In this document: positions 1-5,886 of the stretch, in pieces
Position numbering within the stretch: position 1 is the stretch's first letter
Layout: the number at the start of each line of letters is the position of its first letter
Assembly (NCBI GenBank): GCA_021442545.1
Contig: JABUSX010000478.1
Coordinates: forward strand, 1-8,656
Direction: 5' to 3'
DNA length: 8,656 nt
From: Eubacterium sp.
GTDB lineage: Bacteria > Bacillota > Clostridia > Lachnospirales > Lachnospiraceae
Position numbers and translations under genes: made by a program
The notes under the pieces: generated by a model
The model's database searches: none
What the model saw: the letters and a program-made list of their open reading frames with translations, nothing else
What the model was told of the DNA's origin: nothing

Positions 1-46
1 AAAAACAGAATGATTAAACAAAGATGGAAAGGATGCTTAATTCACA

Positions 47-76
47 TTGACAGCATATCAGATTGCGTGATAGCAT
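47..76 (+). promoter_or_regulatory. Candidate promoter before the twin operators
   Basis: A consensus -35 TTGACA (47-52) is followed after 18 bases by TAGCAT (71-76), which matches four of six -10 positions. Transcription would start near 83, directly before operator copy 1, a classic position for repression. A second weak candidate overlaps the operator: TTTATA (88-93), 17 bases, TACTAT (111-116). Either would give a leader of more than 400 bases before the first start codon. Hexamers like these are common by chance in AT-rich DNA, so this is tentative. Confidence 0.3.
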
Positions 77-86
77 GCAAGTAAAG

Positions 87-102
87 ATTTATACGTATAA
101 AT
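87..102. promoter_or_regulatory. Palindromic operator, copy 1
   Basis: ATTTATACGTATAAAT is a perfect 16-bp inverted repeat with a TACGTA centre, and an identical copy lies 55 bp downstream. As I recall, Bacillus subtilis AraR, which has a GntR-type DNA-binding domain fused to a LacI-like sugar-binding domain, recognises a similar site of the form ATTTGTACGTACAAAT. I infer that a sugar-responsive repressor of the GntR/LacI (AraR-like) kind binds here. The site lies just after a TTGACA/TAGCAT pair (47-76) and overlaps a possible -35 (TTTATA, 88-93) of a TACTAT box at 111-116, which would suit repression. The regulator gene is not in the window. Confidence 0.7.
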
Positions 103-141
103 GAAAAACATACTATAAAATCCAATATTTTTTTGGTAAGT

Positions 142-157
142 ATTTATACGTATAAAT
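142..157. promoter_or_regulatory. Palindromic operator, copy 2
   Basis: This is an exact second copy of the palindrome ATTTATACGTATAAAT. The centres of the two copies are 55 bp apart, a little over five helical turns, so both would lie on roughly the same DNA face. The spacer contains a run of seven T (128-134 region) within an AT-rich tract that may be flexible or bent. Two identical sites at this distance suggest cooperative binding or a small repression loop. That is inference from the spacing and no regulator is present to confirm it. Confidence 0.68.
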
Positions 158-381
158 GAAGGACGGGTTTCCCCGGACAGGCAGAATCAGATGAAGATCA
201 CTGGCAGCGGAAGGAATGATTTCGTGCAGAATCGCTGTGCTGATCCGGACTGTGCCGTGAAGAGAAGCTTCGTCTTATATGTGTATATGTGATGAAAATG
301 GAAATGAATCTGTTGTATAGAAATTTTGCTTTAAAATAAAGTAAATTATTTGTCTAAAATGTAAAAAATGACAAAAGGAAG

Positions 382-409
382 TTTCTTTTGCAATCAGTTA
401 TGATATAAT
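382..409 (+). promoter_or_regulatory. Candidate main promoter, extended -10
   Basis: TGATATAAT (401-409) is a perfect extended -10 element: TG, one base, then TATAAT. The -35 is poor (TTTCTT at 382-387, spacing 16), which extended -10 promoters tolerate or which implies an activator. Transcription would begin near 415-417, leaving a leader of about 130 bases before the ATG at 547. Another TATAAT at 482-487 has no partner -35 and is less likely. Confidence 0.5.
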
Positions 410-412
410 GTT

Positions 413-444
413 TCAAAACTTGTCAAAAGTATTTTCAAAGTATT
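413..444 (+). repeat. Phased TCAAAA/TCAAAGTATT direct repeats
   Basis: TCAAAA occurs at 413-418 and 423-428, and TCAAAG at 435-440. The last two are part of a longer direct repeat, TCAAAAGTATT (423-433) and TCAAAGTATT (435-444). The steps of 10 and 12 bases put the copies on about the same DNA face just after the predicted start of transcription. They could be half-sites for a regulator or may simply reflect AT-rich low complexity. Confidence 0.4.
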
Positions 445-546
445 GCAGAACGAAACAGACACAGAATCATTTTCAGCATCATATAATCCGGAGTTTTTGA
501 TCATTTAAACGTAAAAGTCAGCAGACAAAAGAAAGAGAGGGTATGT

Positions 547-1734
547 ATGAGTGCGATTCGAGATGTGTTTATGCAGGGAGACGGGATCCTTCAGCTGACA
601 CCGACCTGGGTGCCGAGACCATTTAACAGACCGGGGAGAAGACTTCGCCTTCATCCGGACGATTACTTTGCAATGGGTATGGACAGGGGTGCGATCGTTG
701 AACGCTGGTTCAGCTCCATTACACATGTCGAAACAGAAGGAGCGGGCCCCTATGAAGGCATGAGCTTTGTCAATGTGGACGATGATCCGGAACATGCCAT
801 CCTTTTTAAAGATTTTATCGACGAACTTGGAGCGGAGCTGATCGGTCAGGAGCTGATGGATGCGTACGGCACATGGCCTATGTATTCCAAGTTTTATGAT
901 TATCAGAAACCTCTCTTTCATCATATCCATCATGCGGAAGAAGCCTGCGAAAAGGTGGGTGTTCTTCCGAAGCATGAACATTATTTCTTCCCGAAACAGT
1001 ACAATAACCATCTCGGAGATATGCCGGTCAGTTACTTCGGCTTTGATCCTTCCGTTTCCAAAGAGGAAGTGATCGAACGGCTGAAAGATTATACGACGAG
1101 AGATACGCGCATCACAGAGCTTTCGCGGGCATTCCGGATTGAGCTGGATACCGGCTGGTATACGCCGGCGGGGGTCGTTCATGCACCGGGTTCCCTCTGC
1201 ACCTACGAGCCTCAGTGGAACAGTGATGTCATGGCGATCTGGGAAAATGTCGTCAACGGAGAAGTATTCCACTACGATGATCTCAGCGGATATCTGCCGG
1301 AAGAGGATAAGAACAATATCGAGAAGATCTTCGAAGTTGCGGACTGGGAGCTGAACACGCTTCCGGATTACCGGAAACGTTTCTTCCGCAGACCGCAGAA
1401 GGAATCCGGCGATGAGAATTATCAGCAGGACTGGATCGTATACGGAAACGATTATGTAGGCGGCAAGGAGCTGACCGTCAATCCGGGAAAGACCGTGACG
1501 ATAAAAGATCCCTGTGCCTACGGCGCACTGGTCATCCAGGGTCACGGAACCTTCGGAAACTTCGTCTGCGAATCTCCGACGCTGATCCGCTACGGCGATC
1601 TGACGGCCGACGAATTCTTTGTCAGCAAGGCAAAGGCCGCAGCCGGTGTGAAGATCACCAATACTTCGAAGTACGAACCGCTGGTCATACTGAAGCATTT
1701 CGGACCGGACGGACAGATACTTAAGGCAGACTGA
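547..1734 (+). CDS. Class I mannose-6-phosphate isomerase-like bicupin protein
   Basis: This 395-residue protein resembles class I (cupin) phosphomannose isomerases, cytoplasmic zinc enzymes that interconvert aldose and ketose phosphates. By eye, residues PLFHHIHH (122-129) align with the PMI motif PLSIQVHP, KHEHYFF (142-148) with the glutamate-bearing KPEMWY motif, and AGVVHAPG (208-215) followed by EPQWNSD (221-227) with AGTPHA...EIQQNSD. The predicted metal ligands are His126, His128, Glu144 and His212. The usual first ligand Gln becomes His, giving the His3-Glu set of ordinary cupins. The catalytic arginine after NSD in PMI appears to be Ile231, so the true substrate is probably not mannose-6-phosphate. 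Residues about 300-385 look like a second jelly-roll, with the pattern VNPGKTVTI...VIQGHGTF. The start is set by GAGAGG at 535-540, six bases before the ATG. It is the first gene of the operon, 61 bases before the ATPase gene. It may be an isomerase for the imported sugar, or a binding or regulatory cupin. Confidence 0.75.
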   Translation: MSAIRDVFMQGDGILQLTPTWVPRPFNRPGRRLRLHPDDYFAMGMDRGAIVERWFSSITHVETEGAGPYEGMSFVNVDDDPEHAILFKDFIDELGAELIGQELMDAYGTWPMYSKFYDYQKPLFHHIHHAEEACEKVGVLPKHEHYFFPKQYNNHLGDMPVSYFGFDPSVSKEEVIERLKDYTTRDTRITELSRAFRIELDTGWYTPAGVVHAPGSLCTYEPQWNSDVMAIWENVVNGEVFHYDDLSGYLPEEDKNNIEKIFEVADWELNTLPDYRKRFFRRPQKESGDENYQQDWIVYGNDYVGGKELTVNPGKTVTIKDPCAYGALVIQGHGTFGNFVCESPTLIRYGDLTADEFFVSKAKAAAGVKITNTSKYEPLVILKHFGPDGQILKAD

Positions 1735-1746
1735 TCATGAAAACAG

Positions 1747-1765
1747 CAGCTTCCGGGTGAAGCTG
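1747..1765 (+). other. Intergenic stem-loop before the ABC ATPase gene
   Basis: CAGCTTC (1747-1753) pairs perfectly with GAAGCTG (1759-1765) around the five-base loop CGGGT. No T-run follows (the next bases are A-rich), so it is not an intrinsic terminator for the + strand. It lies between the stop of the cupin gene and the Shine-Dalgarno site of the ATPase gene. It could act as an mRNA processing or stability element that sets different levels for the two messages. Confidence 0.45.
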
Positions 1766-1795
1766 AAAAAAGAAAGGAAGGAAGGGGGCAGGTTT

Positions 1796-3283
1796 ATGGC
1801 AGAGGAAATTCTGAAGCTGTCAAATGTTTCCAAGACATTTCCGGGGGTAAAGGCTCTTCAGAATGTCAGCTTCTCTTTGCATGCAGGTGAGATCCACTGT
1901 ATATGCGGAGAGAACGGTGCCGGGAAATCCACCTTTATCAAGGTTATTTCCGGTGCGCATCAGCCGGATGTCGGAGGAAAAGTGGAACTGATGGGTGAGG
2001 AGGTTAAGCTGGATCCGTTTCTGGCCAAGCAGAAGGGTGTCCAGACGATCTATCAGGAGCACAGCGCATTTCCGACACTGAGCATCACCGAAAATATCTT
2101 TGAAGGAATGGAGATCACGAAGCGCGGGATCATGCAGAAGCAGATCATGCGTGAAAAGGCGAAGGCAGCGCTGGAATTCCTGAACAGCGATCTGGATCCG
2201 GACCGCCTTGTCGGGACCCTTTCTTCCGGTGAGCAGAAGACGGTCGAGATCGCAAAGGCACTTGTTTTTGAAAGCAAGCTGATCATCCTGGATGAACCGA
2301 CGGCTTCCTTCTCTTCGAAAGAGATCGACAATCTTCTTGATATCGTGAAGACGGTTGCGGCACGCGGCGTCGGCATCATTTATATCTCCCACCATCTGGA
2401 TGAGGTGTTCCGTATCGCCGATACGATTACGATCCTTCGTGACGGTCAGTACATCCGGTCCGTGCCGGCTTCGGAGATCACAGAGCCGCAGCTGATCAGG
2501 GAAATGGTCGGCCGTGATGCGTCTGCCTTCTATACGAGAGAATATTATCCGCCGGGAGAGGTCGTCATGACCGTGAGAAACGTGACGGGCAACGGTGTAA
2601 GGAATGTTTCGTTTGATCTTCACAGAGGTGAGGTTCTCGGCTTTGCCGGCATGGTCGGTTCCGGCCGAAGCGAACTGATGACGCTTCTGGCAGGCGGAGC
2701 AGAGATGCTGACCGGTGAGGTCACCCTCTTCGGAGAAAAAGTCAATTTCCGGAGCCCCAAGGATGCCATTCAGAAGAAGATGTGCTATATCACGGAAGAC
2801 CGCCAGCACACGGGCCTGTTCCTCTCGCATACGATCGCCCGCAATACGATCCTTGCCAACATGGTCAATACGAAGGGCAGCATCATTACTCCCAAAGAGG
2901 AAATGAAGGTCGGCAACGAGTTCGTAAAGAAGCTGGGAACGAAGGCCAACGACGCATCTGTTCTGGCAGGCAATCTTTCCGGCGGCAACCAGCAGAAGGT
3001 GGTTCTGGCCAAGTGGTTCAATACGGACGGCGAGATCTATATTTTCGATGAACCGACAAGAGGTATCGACGTCGGTGCCAAGCAGGAGATCTACCAGATC
3101 ATGATGGATCTTCTGAAAGCAGGCAAGGCGATCATCATGGTCTCATCCGACACGCCGGAGGTTATCTCCATGAGTGACCGTATTGTGGTCATGAAAGAGG
3201 GCTCCATGGCAGGAATTCTGGAGCGGGATGAAATATCTGAAGAAAACGTTCTCGAGAAATCGATAGGAGGAAGCACAAAATGA
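1796..3283 (+). CDS. Sugar ABC transporter ATPase, two fused ATP-binding domains
   Basis: This 495-residue cytoplasmic ATPase powers import through the adjacent permease. It belongs to the RbsA/MglA/XylG type, and its length is normal for that family. Domain 1 has Walker A GENGAGKST (38-46), Q-loop Gln87, signature LSSGE (142-146), Walker B LIILDEP (162-168) and H-loop His199. Domain 2 has the degenerate P-loop GMVGSGRS (285-292), EDRQHTGLF (334-342), signature LSGGNQQK (394-401) and Walker B IYIFDEPT (414-421). Its H-loop position is Ser, as in the RbsA family, so domain 1 probably does most of the hydrolysis. I chose the ATG at 1796 because GAAGGGGG (1781-1788) sits seven bases upstream and the protein then begins MAEEILKLSNVSK, as usual for the family. 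An in-frame GTG at 1757 would add 13 lysine-rich residues and falls in the preceding stem-loop. The stop overlaps the permease start. Confidence 0.93.
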   Translation: MAEEILKLSNVSKTFPGVKALQNVSFSLHAGEIHCICGENGAGKSTFIKVISGAHQPDVGGKVELMGEEVKLDPFLAKQKGVQTIYQEHSAFPTLSITENIFEGMEITKRGIMQKQIMREKAKAALEFLNSDLDPDRLVGTLSSGEQKTVEIAKALVFESKLIILDEPTASFSSKEIDNLLDIVKTVAARGVGIIYISHHLDEVFRIADTITILRDGQYIRSVPASEITEPQLIREMVGRDASAFYTREYYPPGEVVMTVRNVTGNGVRNVSFDLHRGEVLGFAGMVGSGRSELMTLLAGGAEMLTGEVTLFGEKVNFRSPKDAIQKKMCYITEDRQHTGLFLSHTIARNTILANMVNTKGSIITPKEEMKVGNEFVKKLGTKANDASVLAGNLSGGNQQKVVLAKWFNTDGEIYIFDEPTRGIDVGAKQEIYQIMMDLLKAGKAIIMVSSDTPEVISMSDRIVVMKEGSMAGILERDEISEENVLEKSIGGSTK

Positions 3284-4353
3284 GCGAAAAAGCCAACGCT
3301 GCTGCTGTGGCAAAGAAGAAAGAATCGATCTTTAAAAGAAGCGATATTGCTACAGTCGGTATTATCCTGATCGCCTTCGTAGCAATTATGTTCGTCATCG
3401 AACTGATACAGGGTGAGTTCCATTTCTTTACGGTCAGCAACTGGCTGAACATTCTGATGCAGAACTCCGTTGTCGGCATCATGGCCATGGGTATGACGAT
3501 CATCATGATCTCGGGCGGCATCGACCTTTCGGTCGGCTACCTGGCTTCCCTTGGCGGCATCTTTGTAGCGAAGTGTATCGAAGACTGGGGCGTTCCGATC
3601 TGGCCGGCCATCATCCTGGGTGTTCTGATCTGTATCGGTCTGGAGGCCGGACTCGGTATAATTATTTCAGAGCTGGAAGTAGAACCTTTCATCATTACGC
3701 TGGGCGGCAGCATTGCCTTCCGCGGAATCGCACTTCTGATCTGTAAATCCCGCGAAGTTACGATGAAAGGAGAACTGAACTTCTTCAAGGCAAACCTGTT
3801 CAGTTTCAAGACGGCAGACGGGATAATGATATCGCTGCCATTCTACATACTTGTGATGGTAGCTATTGCAATCATCGTATGGTTTATCCTGAAATATACC
3901 AAATACGGACGCCGCGTCTATGCAGTCGGTGCCAATCCGAGCGCAGCATATCTGGCAGGTATCAATGTAAAAGGCCTGAAATTCTCCACCTACGTGATCA
4001 ACGGTCTTCTGGTCGGTATCGCATCGATCATCCTGCTGGCCCGTGTCGGAACCGGTATCATCACGAACGGCCAGGGTCTTGAGATCGACGTTATCGCCTG
4101 TGTCGTCATCGGCGGCGTGGCCATGTCGGGCGGCAAAGGAAACGGCATGGGTACCTTCCTCGGCATCCTTCTTCTCGGCGCGATCACCAATGCCATGAAC
4201 GTCCTGAAGCTGCAGTCCGAATGGCAGTACGTCGTAAAAGGCTTTATTATCATCGCAGCTGTTGCAATCGGCGCGCTTTCTGCTAAAATTATGATGAAGA
4301 ACGACCTGAGGCGGCAGAGGCAGGCAGCGCTCGAGGAACAGAAGAGTGCGTAA
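3280..4353 (+). CDS. Sugar ABC transporter permease, RbsC type
   Basis: This 357-residue membrane protein forms the sugar channel, probably as a homodimer, in a ribose/galactoside/xylose-type importer. A charged cytoplasmic N-terminus (1-22) is followed by about eight to ten hydrophobic segments, among them roughly 24-42, 62-78, 107-129, 184-204, 234-254, 290-305 and 318-336. Hallmarks of the family are GGIDLSVG (79-86), the cytoplasmic coupling loop YGRRVYAVGANPSAAYLAGI (209-228), which contacts the ATPase, and GGVAMSGGKG (278-287). The C-terminus is a charged tail rich in Arg, Gln and Glu. The ATG overlaps the ATPase stop as ATGA (3280-3283), which points to translational coupling, and AGGAGG (3265-3270) lies nine bases upstream. 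Substrate cannot be read from a permease of this type, and ribose should not be assumed. Confidence 0.93.
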   Translation: MSEKANAAAVAKKKESIFKRSDIATVGIILIAFVAIMFVIELIQGEFHFFTVSNWLNILMQNSVVGIMAMGMTIIMISGGIDLSVGYLASLGGIFVAKCIEDWGVPIWPAIILGVLICIGLEAGLGIIISELEVEPFIITLGGSIAFRGIALLICKSREVTMKGELNFFKANLFSFKTADGIMISLPFYILVMVAIAIIVWFILKYTKYGRRVYAVGANPSAAYLAGINVKGLKFSTYVINGLLVGIASIILLARVGTGIITNGQGLEIDVIACVVIGGVAMSGGKGNGMGTFLGILLLGAITNAMNVLKLQSEWQYVVKGFIIIAAVAIGALSAKIMMKNDLRRQRQAALEEQKSA

Positions 4354-4355
4354 TG

Positions 4356-4382
4356 ATATCACCAGGACATACCTGTTGATAT
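4356..4382 (+). other. Imperfect stem-loop between permease and receptor genes
   Basis: ATATCA-C-CAGG (4356-4366) pairs with CCTG-T-TGATAT (4372-4382), giving ten base pairs with one internal C/T mismatch around the loop ACATA. It begins three bases after the permease stop and is not followed by a T-run. A structure here could block 3'-to-5' decay or mark an RNase cleavage point, allowing separate levels of the receptor message. Confidence 0.45.
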
Positions 4383-4453
4383 AGATCCCTTAGTTGCAAG
4401 GAAATGGACCGGTAGAAGAATCCGGGAAAGTTGTTCAAACAGGAGGACAATGT

Positions 4454-5593
4454 ATGAAAAAGAAGGTTTTAGCAGGTGTATTGTGTGCCGCGATGGTTAC
4501 AACGATGCTGGGCGTAACAGTTCATGCAGAAGAAGAAGCAGCAGCTGCTGCTGCAGTAGCCACTGATATTTCTGATCTGACGATCGGTTACTACATGGAC
4601 GCAGCCGATGACTACTACAAATGTGGTTATGAAGTATTCTGTGCCTGTGCAGCTTTGAATGAAGATACAGCAGACTGGGAGATCGTTGACAAAGTCGGTC
4701 AGGGAACCTCTCAGGAACAGCTGCAGGCTGTTGAAGACTTCATCACAGCCGGCGTTGATGCGATCGTTGTTGTTCAGAACTCTCCGGAAATCACGGCAGA
4801 ATGCATTACCAAGGCAAATGAAGCCGGTATTCCGTACTTTGCCATGACACATGCACCGACAGTTCCCGAAGGCGGAGAACTCGCTGGTTTCGTTGGTTAT
4901 GATTTCGTGACCTGCGGCGTTTATGCCGGTGAAGATGCTCTTGATTACGGTGTTACCAAACTGGTCAACATCGAAGGCAAGCTTGGCCAGGGCACAGCTG
5001 CTGCTCAGTCCCTCGGTTTCCTGCAGGCTTATGAAGATGCCGGCAAGGATATCGGCGGAACAGCTGATGAAGTTGCTATGAACAAAACAGCCGGCGGCAA
5101 AGATCTGCAGATCGTTCAGTGGGCTTCCGGTGAATGGTGGGCAGAGCCGGCCAAGAAGGCTATGGCAGATGCGATCACCGCACTTGGTCCGGACGGATTC
5201 GACGGCGCCTATGTCCAGAACGATGAGATGATGGATGGTGCTATCCAGGCTATGGAAGAAGCCGGCCTTGATCCTGGCGATTACTGGCTTGGTTCCTCCA
5301 ACGGCAAGGAGAAATCCTGGGTTTGGGTTGAAGAAGGAAAAGAGACCATGGACGTTAACCAGACTCCGTCTCTCGAAGGCGACATCGCTTATCAGGAAGT
5401 CGTAAAATACTTCACAGAAGGCGAATCCTATTATGTAAGCCCGTACGTCACTCCTTTCAACCAGGAGACGATCGAAGACCTGACCCTGATTCCGTATGAC
5501 TGCACAGCCTACATGGCAATTCGCGATTCGATCATCACGGATATCGACGATCCGGCATTCGAAGATGCAACCGAGCTGATTACCTGGAACTAA
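4454..5593 (+). CDS. Sugar ABC transporter substrate-binding protein (RbsB-like fold)
   Basis: This 379-residue exported receptor captures the sugar for the importer. The signal peptide is MKKK plus a hydrophobic core (5-23) ending in VHA, with likely signal peptidase I cleavage after Ala25. A Glu3-Ala6 linker (26-34) and two periplasmic-binding-protein lobes follow. Recognisable parts are LTIGYYMDAADDYY (42-55), GVDAIVVVQNSPE (100-112), GIPYFAMTHAP (125-135) and YVQNDEMMDGAIQAM (253-267), the last being an RbsB-family hallmark. The Asp-Arg pair that follows the GIPV strand in RbsB is Thr132-His133 here, and the GFDG segment is GSSNG (280-284), so the pocket differs from ribose-binding protein. 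There is no lipobox: Cys11 follows GVL within the hydrophobic core, which is unusual for a Gram-positive receptor. AGGAGG (4441-4446) sits seven bases before the chosen ATG, and an in-frame TTG at 4394 has no such site. Codons GCT, GTT and GGT seem more frequent than in neighbouring genes, consistent with high expression. Confidence 0.9.
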   Translation: MKKKVLAGVLCAAMVTTMLGVTVHAEEEAAAAAAVATDISDLTIGYYMDAADDYYKCGYEVFCACAALNEDTADWEIVDKVGQGTSQEQLQAVEDFITAGVDAIVVVQNSPEITAECITKANEAGIPYFAMTHAPTVPEGGELAGFVGYDFVTCGVYAGEDALDYGVTKLVNIEGKLGQGTAAAQSLGFLQAYEDAGKDIGGTADEVAMNKTAGGKDLQIVQWASGEWWAEPAKKAMADAITALGPDGFDGAYVQNDEMMDGAIQAMEEAGLDPGDYWLGSSNGKEKSWVWVEEGKETMDVNQTPSLEGDIAYQEVVKYFTEGESYYVSPYVTPFNQETIEDLTLIPYDCTAYMAIRDSIITDIDDPAFEDATELITWN

Positions 5594-5620
5594 TTATTAT
5601 TAATATTAAAAACCTATTTT

Positions 5621-5649
5621 CCGCAGGGGCCCGAAAGGAGCCTCTGCGG
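5621..5649 (+). terminator. Strong stem-loop after receptor gene; partial terminator or 3' stabiliser
   Basis: CCGCAGGGGC (5621-5630) pairs with GCCTCTGCGG (5640-5649), ten pairs including one G-U. Inside, CC/GG continues the stem past a bulged A to a GAAA loop (5633-5636), a stable GNRA-type tetraloop. The following bases, GTCTGACAAAAG, lack a U-run, so complete intrinsic termination is unlikely. A 3' hairpin that protects the abundant receptor message, or partial attenuation before the catabolic genes, is more plausible. Confidence 0.55.
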
Positions 5650-5699
5650 GTCTGACAAAAGAAAAAACCGAATTTCACTTGCGAAAGGGATGGTGTACG

Positions 5700-5728
5700 G
5701 GGCTCAGAGCGCAGAACATTCTGAGCCC
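5700..5728 (+). other. Second stem-loop in the 293-base gap
   Basis: GGGCTCAGA (5700-5708) pairs perfectly with TCTGAGCCC (5720-5728) around an 11-base loop. Only three T follow, then ACATAAAAT, so it is at best a weak terminator. The gap 5594-5886 holds an AT-rich stretch just after the receptor stop, two stem-loops, and about 150 further bases in which I see no gene. No convincing internal promoter is present: TTGACA (5848-5853) lacks a correctly spaced -10. Confidence 0.5.
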
Positions 5729-5886
5729 TTTACATAAAATGACAGGCAGCAGATTTGTACAGATTCCGGCAGATAGGTGAGCATAAGAATCAGGCCTGCA
5801 GCTGCTGGGTGGTCTGAAGTGTCCGGTGTTTCCGGCTGTTGAACTATTTGACACATAAGAAATCAACATGGCAGGAGGATATAATC

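Larger units (their letters stand above)
1..546. other. Gene-free upstream control region
   Basis: I find no credible gene in these 546 bases on either strand. The region is AT-rich except for a stretch of about 100 bases around 160-270. It holds two identical 16-bp palindromes (87-102, 142-157), several promoter-like hexamers, an extended -10 element at 404-409 and short phased TCAAAA repeats at 413-440. No divergent regulator gene begins here: minus-strand frames near the left edge close quickly. If the palindromes control the operon, either the transcript has a leader of over 400 bases or they act at a distance on the promoter near 404. Confidence 0.75.

Noticed and set aside
181..233. GCAGAATC repeated at 181-188 and 226-233
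   Set aside because: An eight-base repeat with unrelated flanks is within chance expectation and shows no array or further copies.
191..292. A 33-codon + strand frame starting MKITGSGRND in the leader
   Set aside because: No convincing ribosome site precedes its ATG, it has no recognisable motif, and short frames of this size are expected by chance. It would be worth revisiting only if conserved in orthologous leaders.
419..430. TTGACA on the minus strand as a divergent promoter
   Set aside because: The matching -10 on the minus strand is poor and no minus-strand gene lies to the left within the window.
504..518. Possible catabolite-repression (cre) box around TTTAAACGTAAAA
   Set aside because: Only the central AANCG resembles the consensus. 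The conserved G of the left half and the C of the right half are absent.
505..1698. A 397-codon minus-strand frame opposite the cupin gene
   Set aside because: It is almost wholly antisense to a gene with clear PMI-like motifs and a good ribosome site. No known motif appears in the antisense product.
1820..2830. A 336-codon minus-strand frame opposite the ABC ATPase gene
   Set aside because: It mirrors the ATPase coding frame, which has every expected ATP-binding motif, and is best explained as a shadow.
5848..5885. TTGACA (5848-5853) and TATAAT (5880-5885) before the epimerase gene
   Set aside because: The spacer is 26 bases, far too long, and the TATAAT lies between the Shine-Dalgarno site and the GTG start, so it cannot serve as this gene's promoter.
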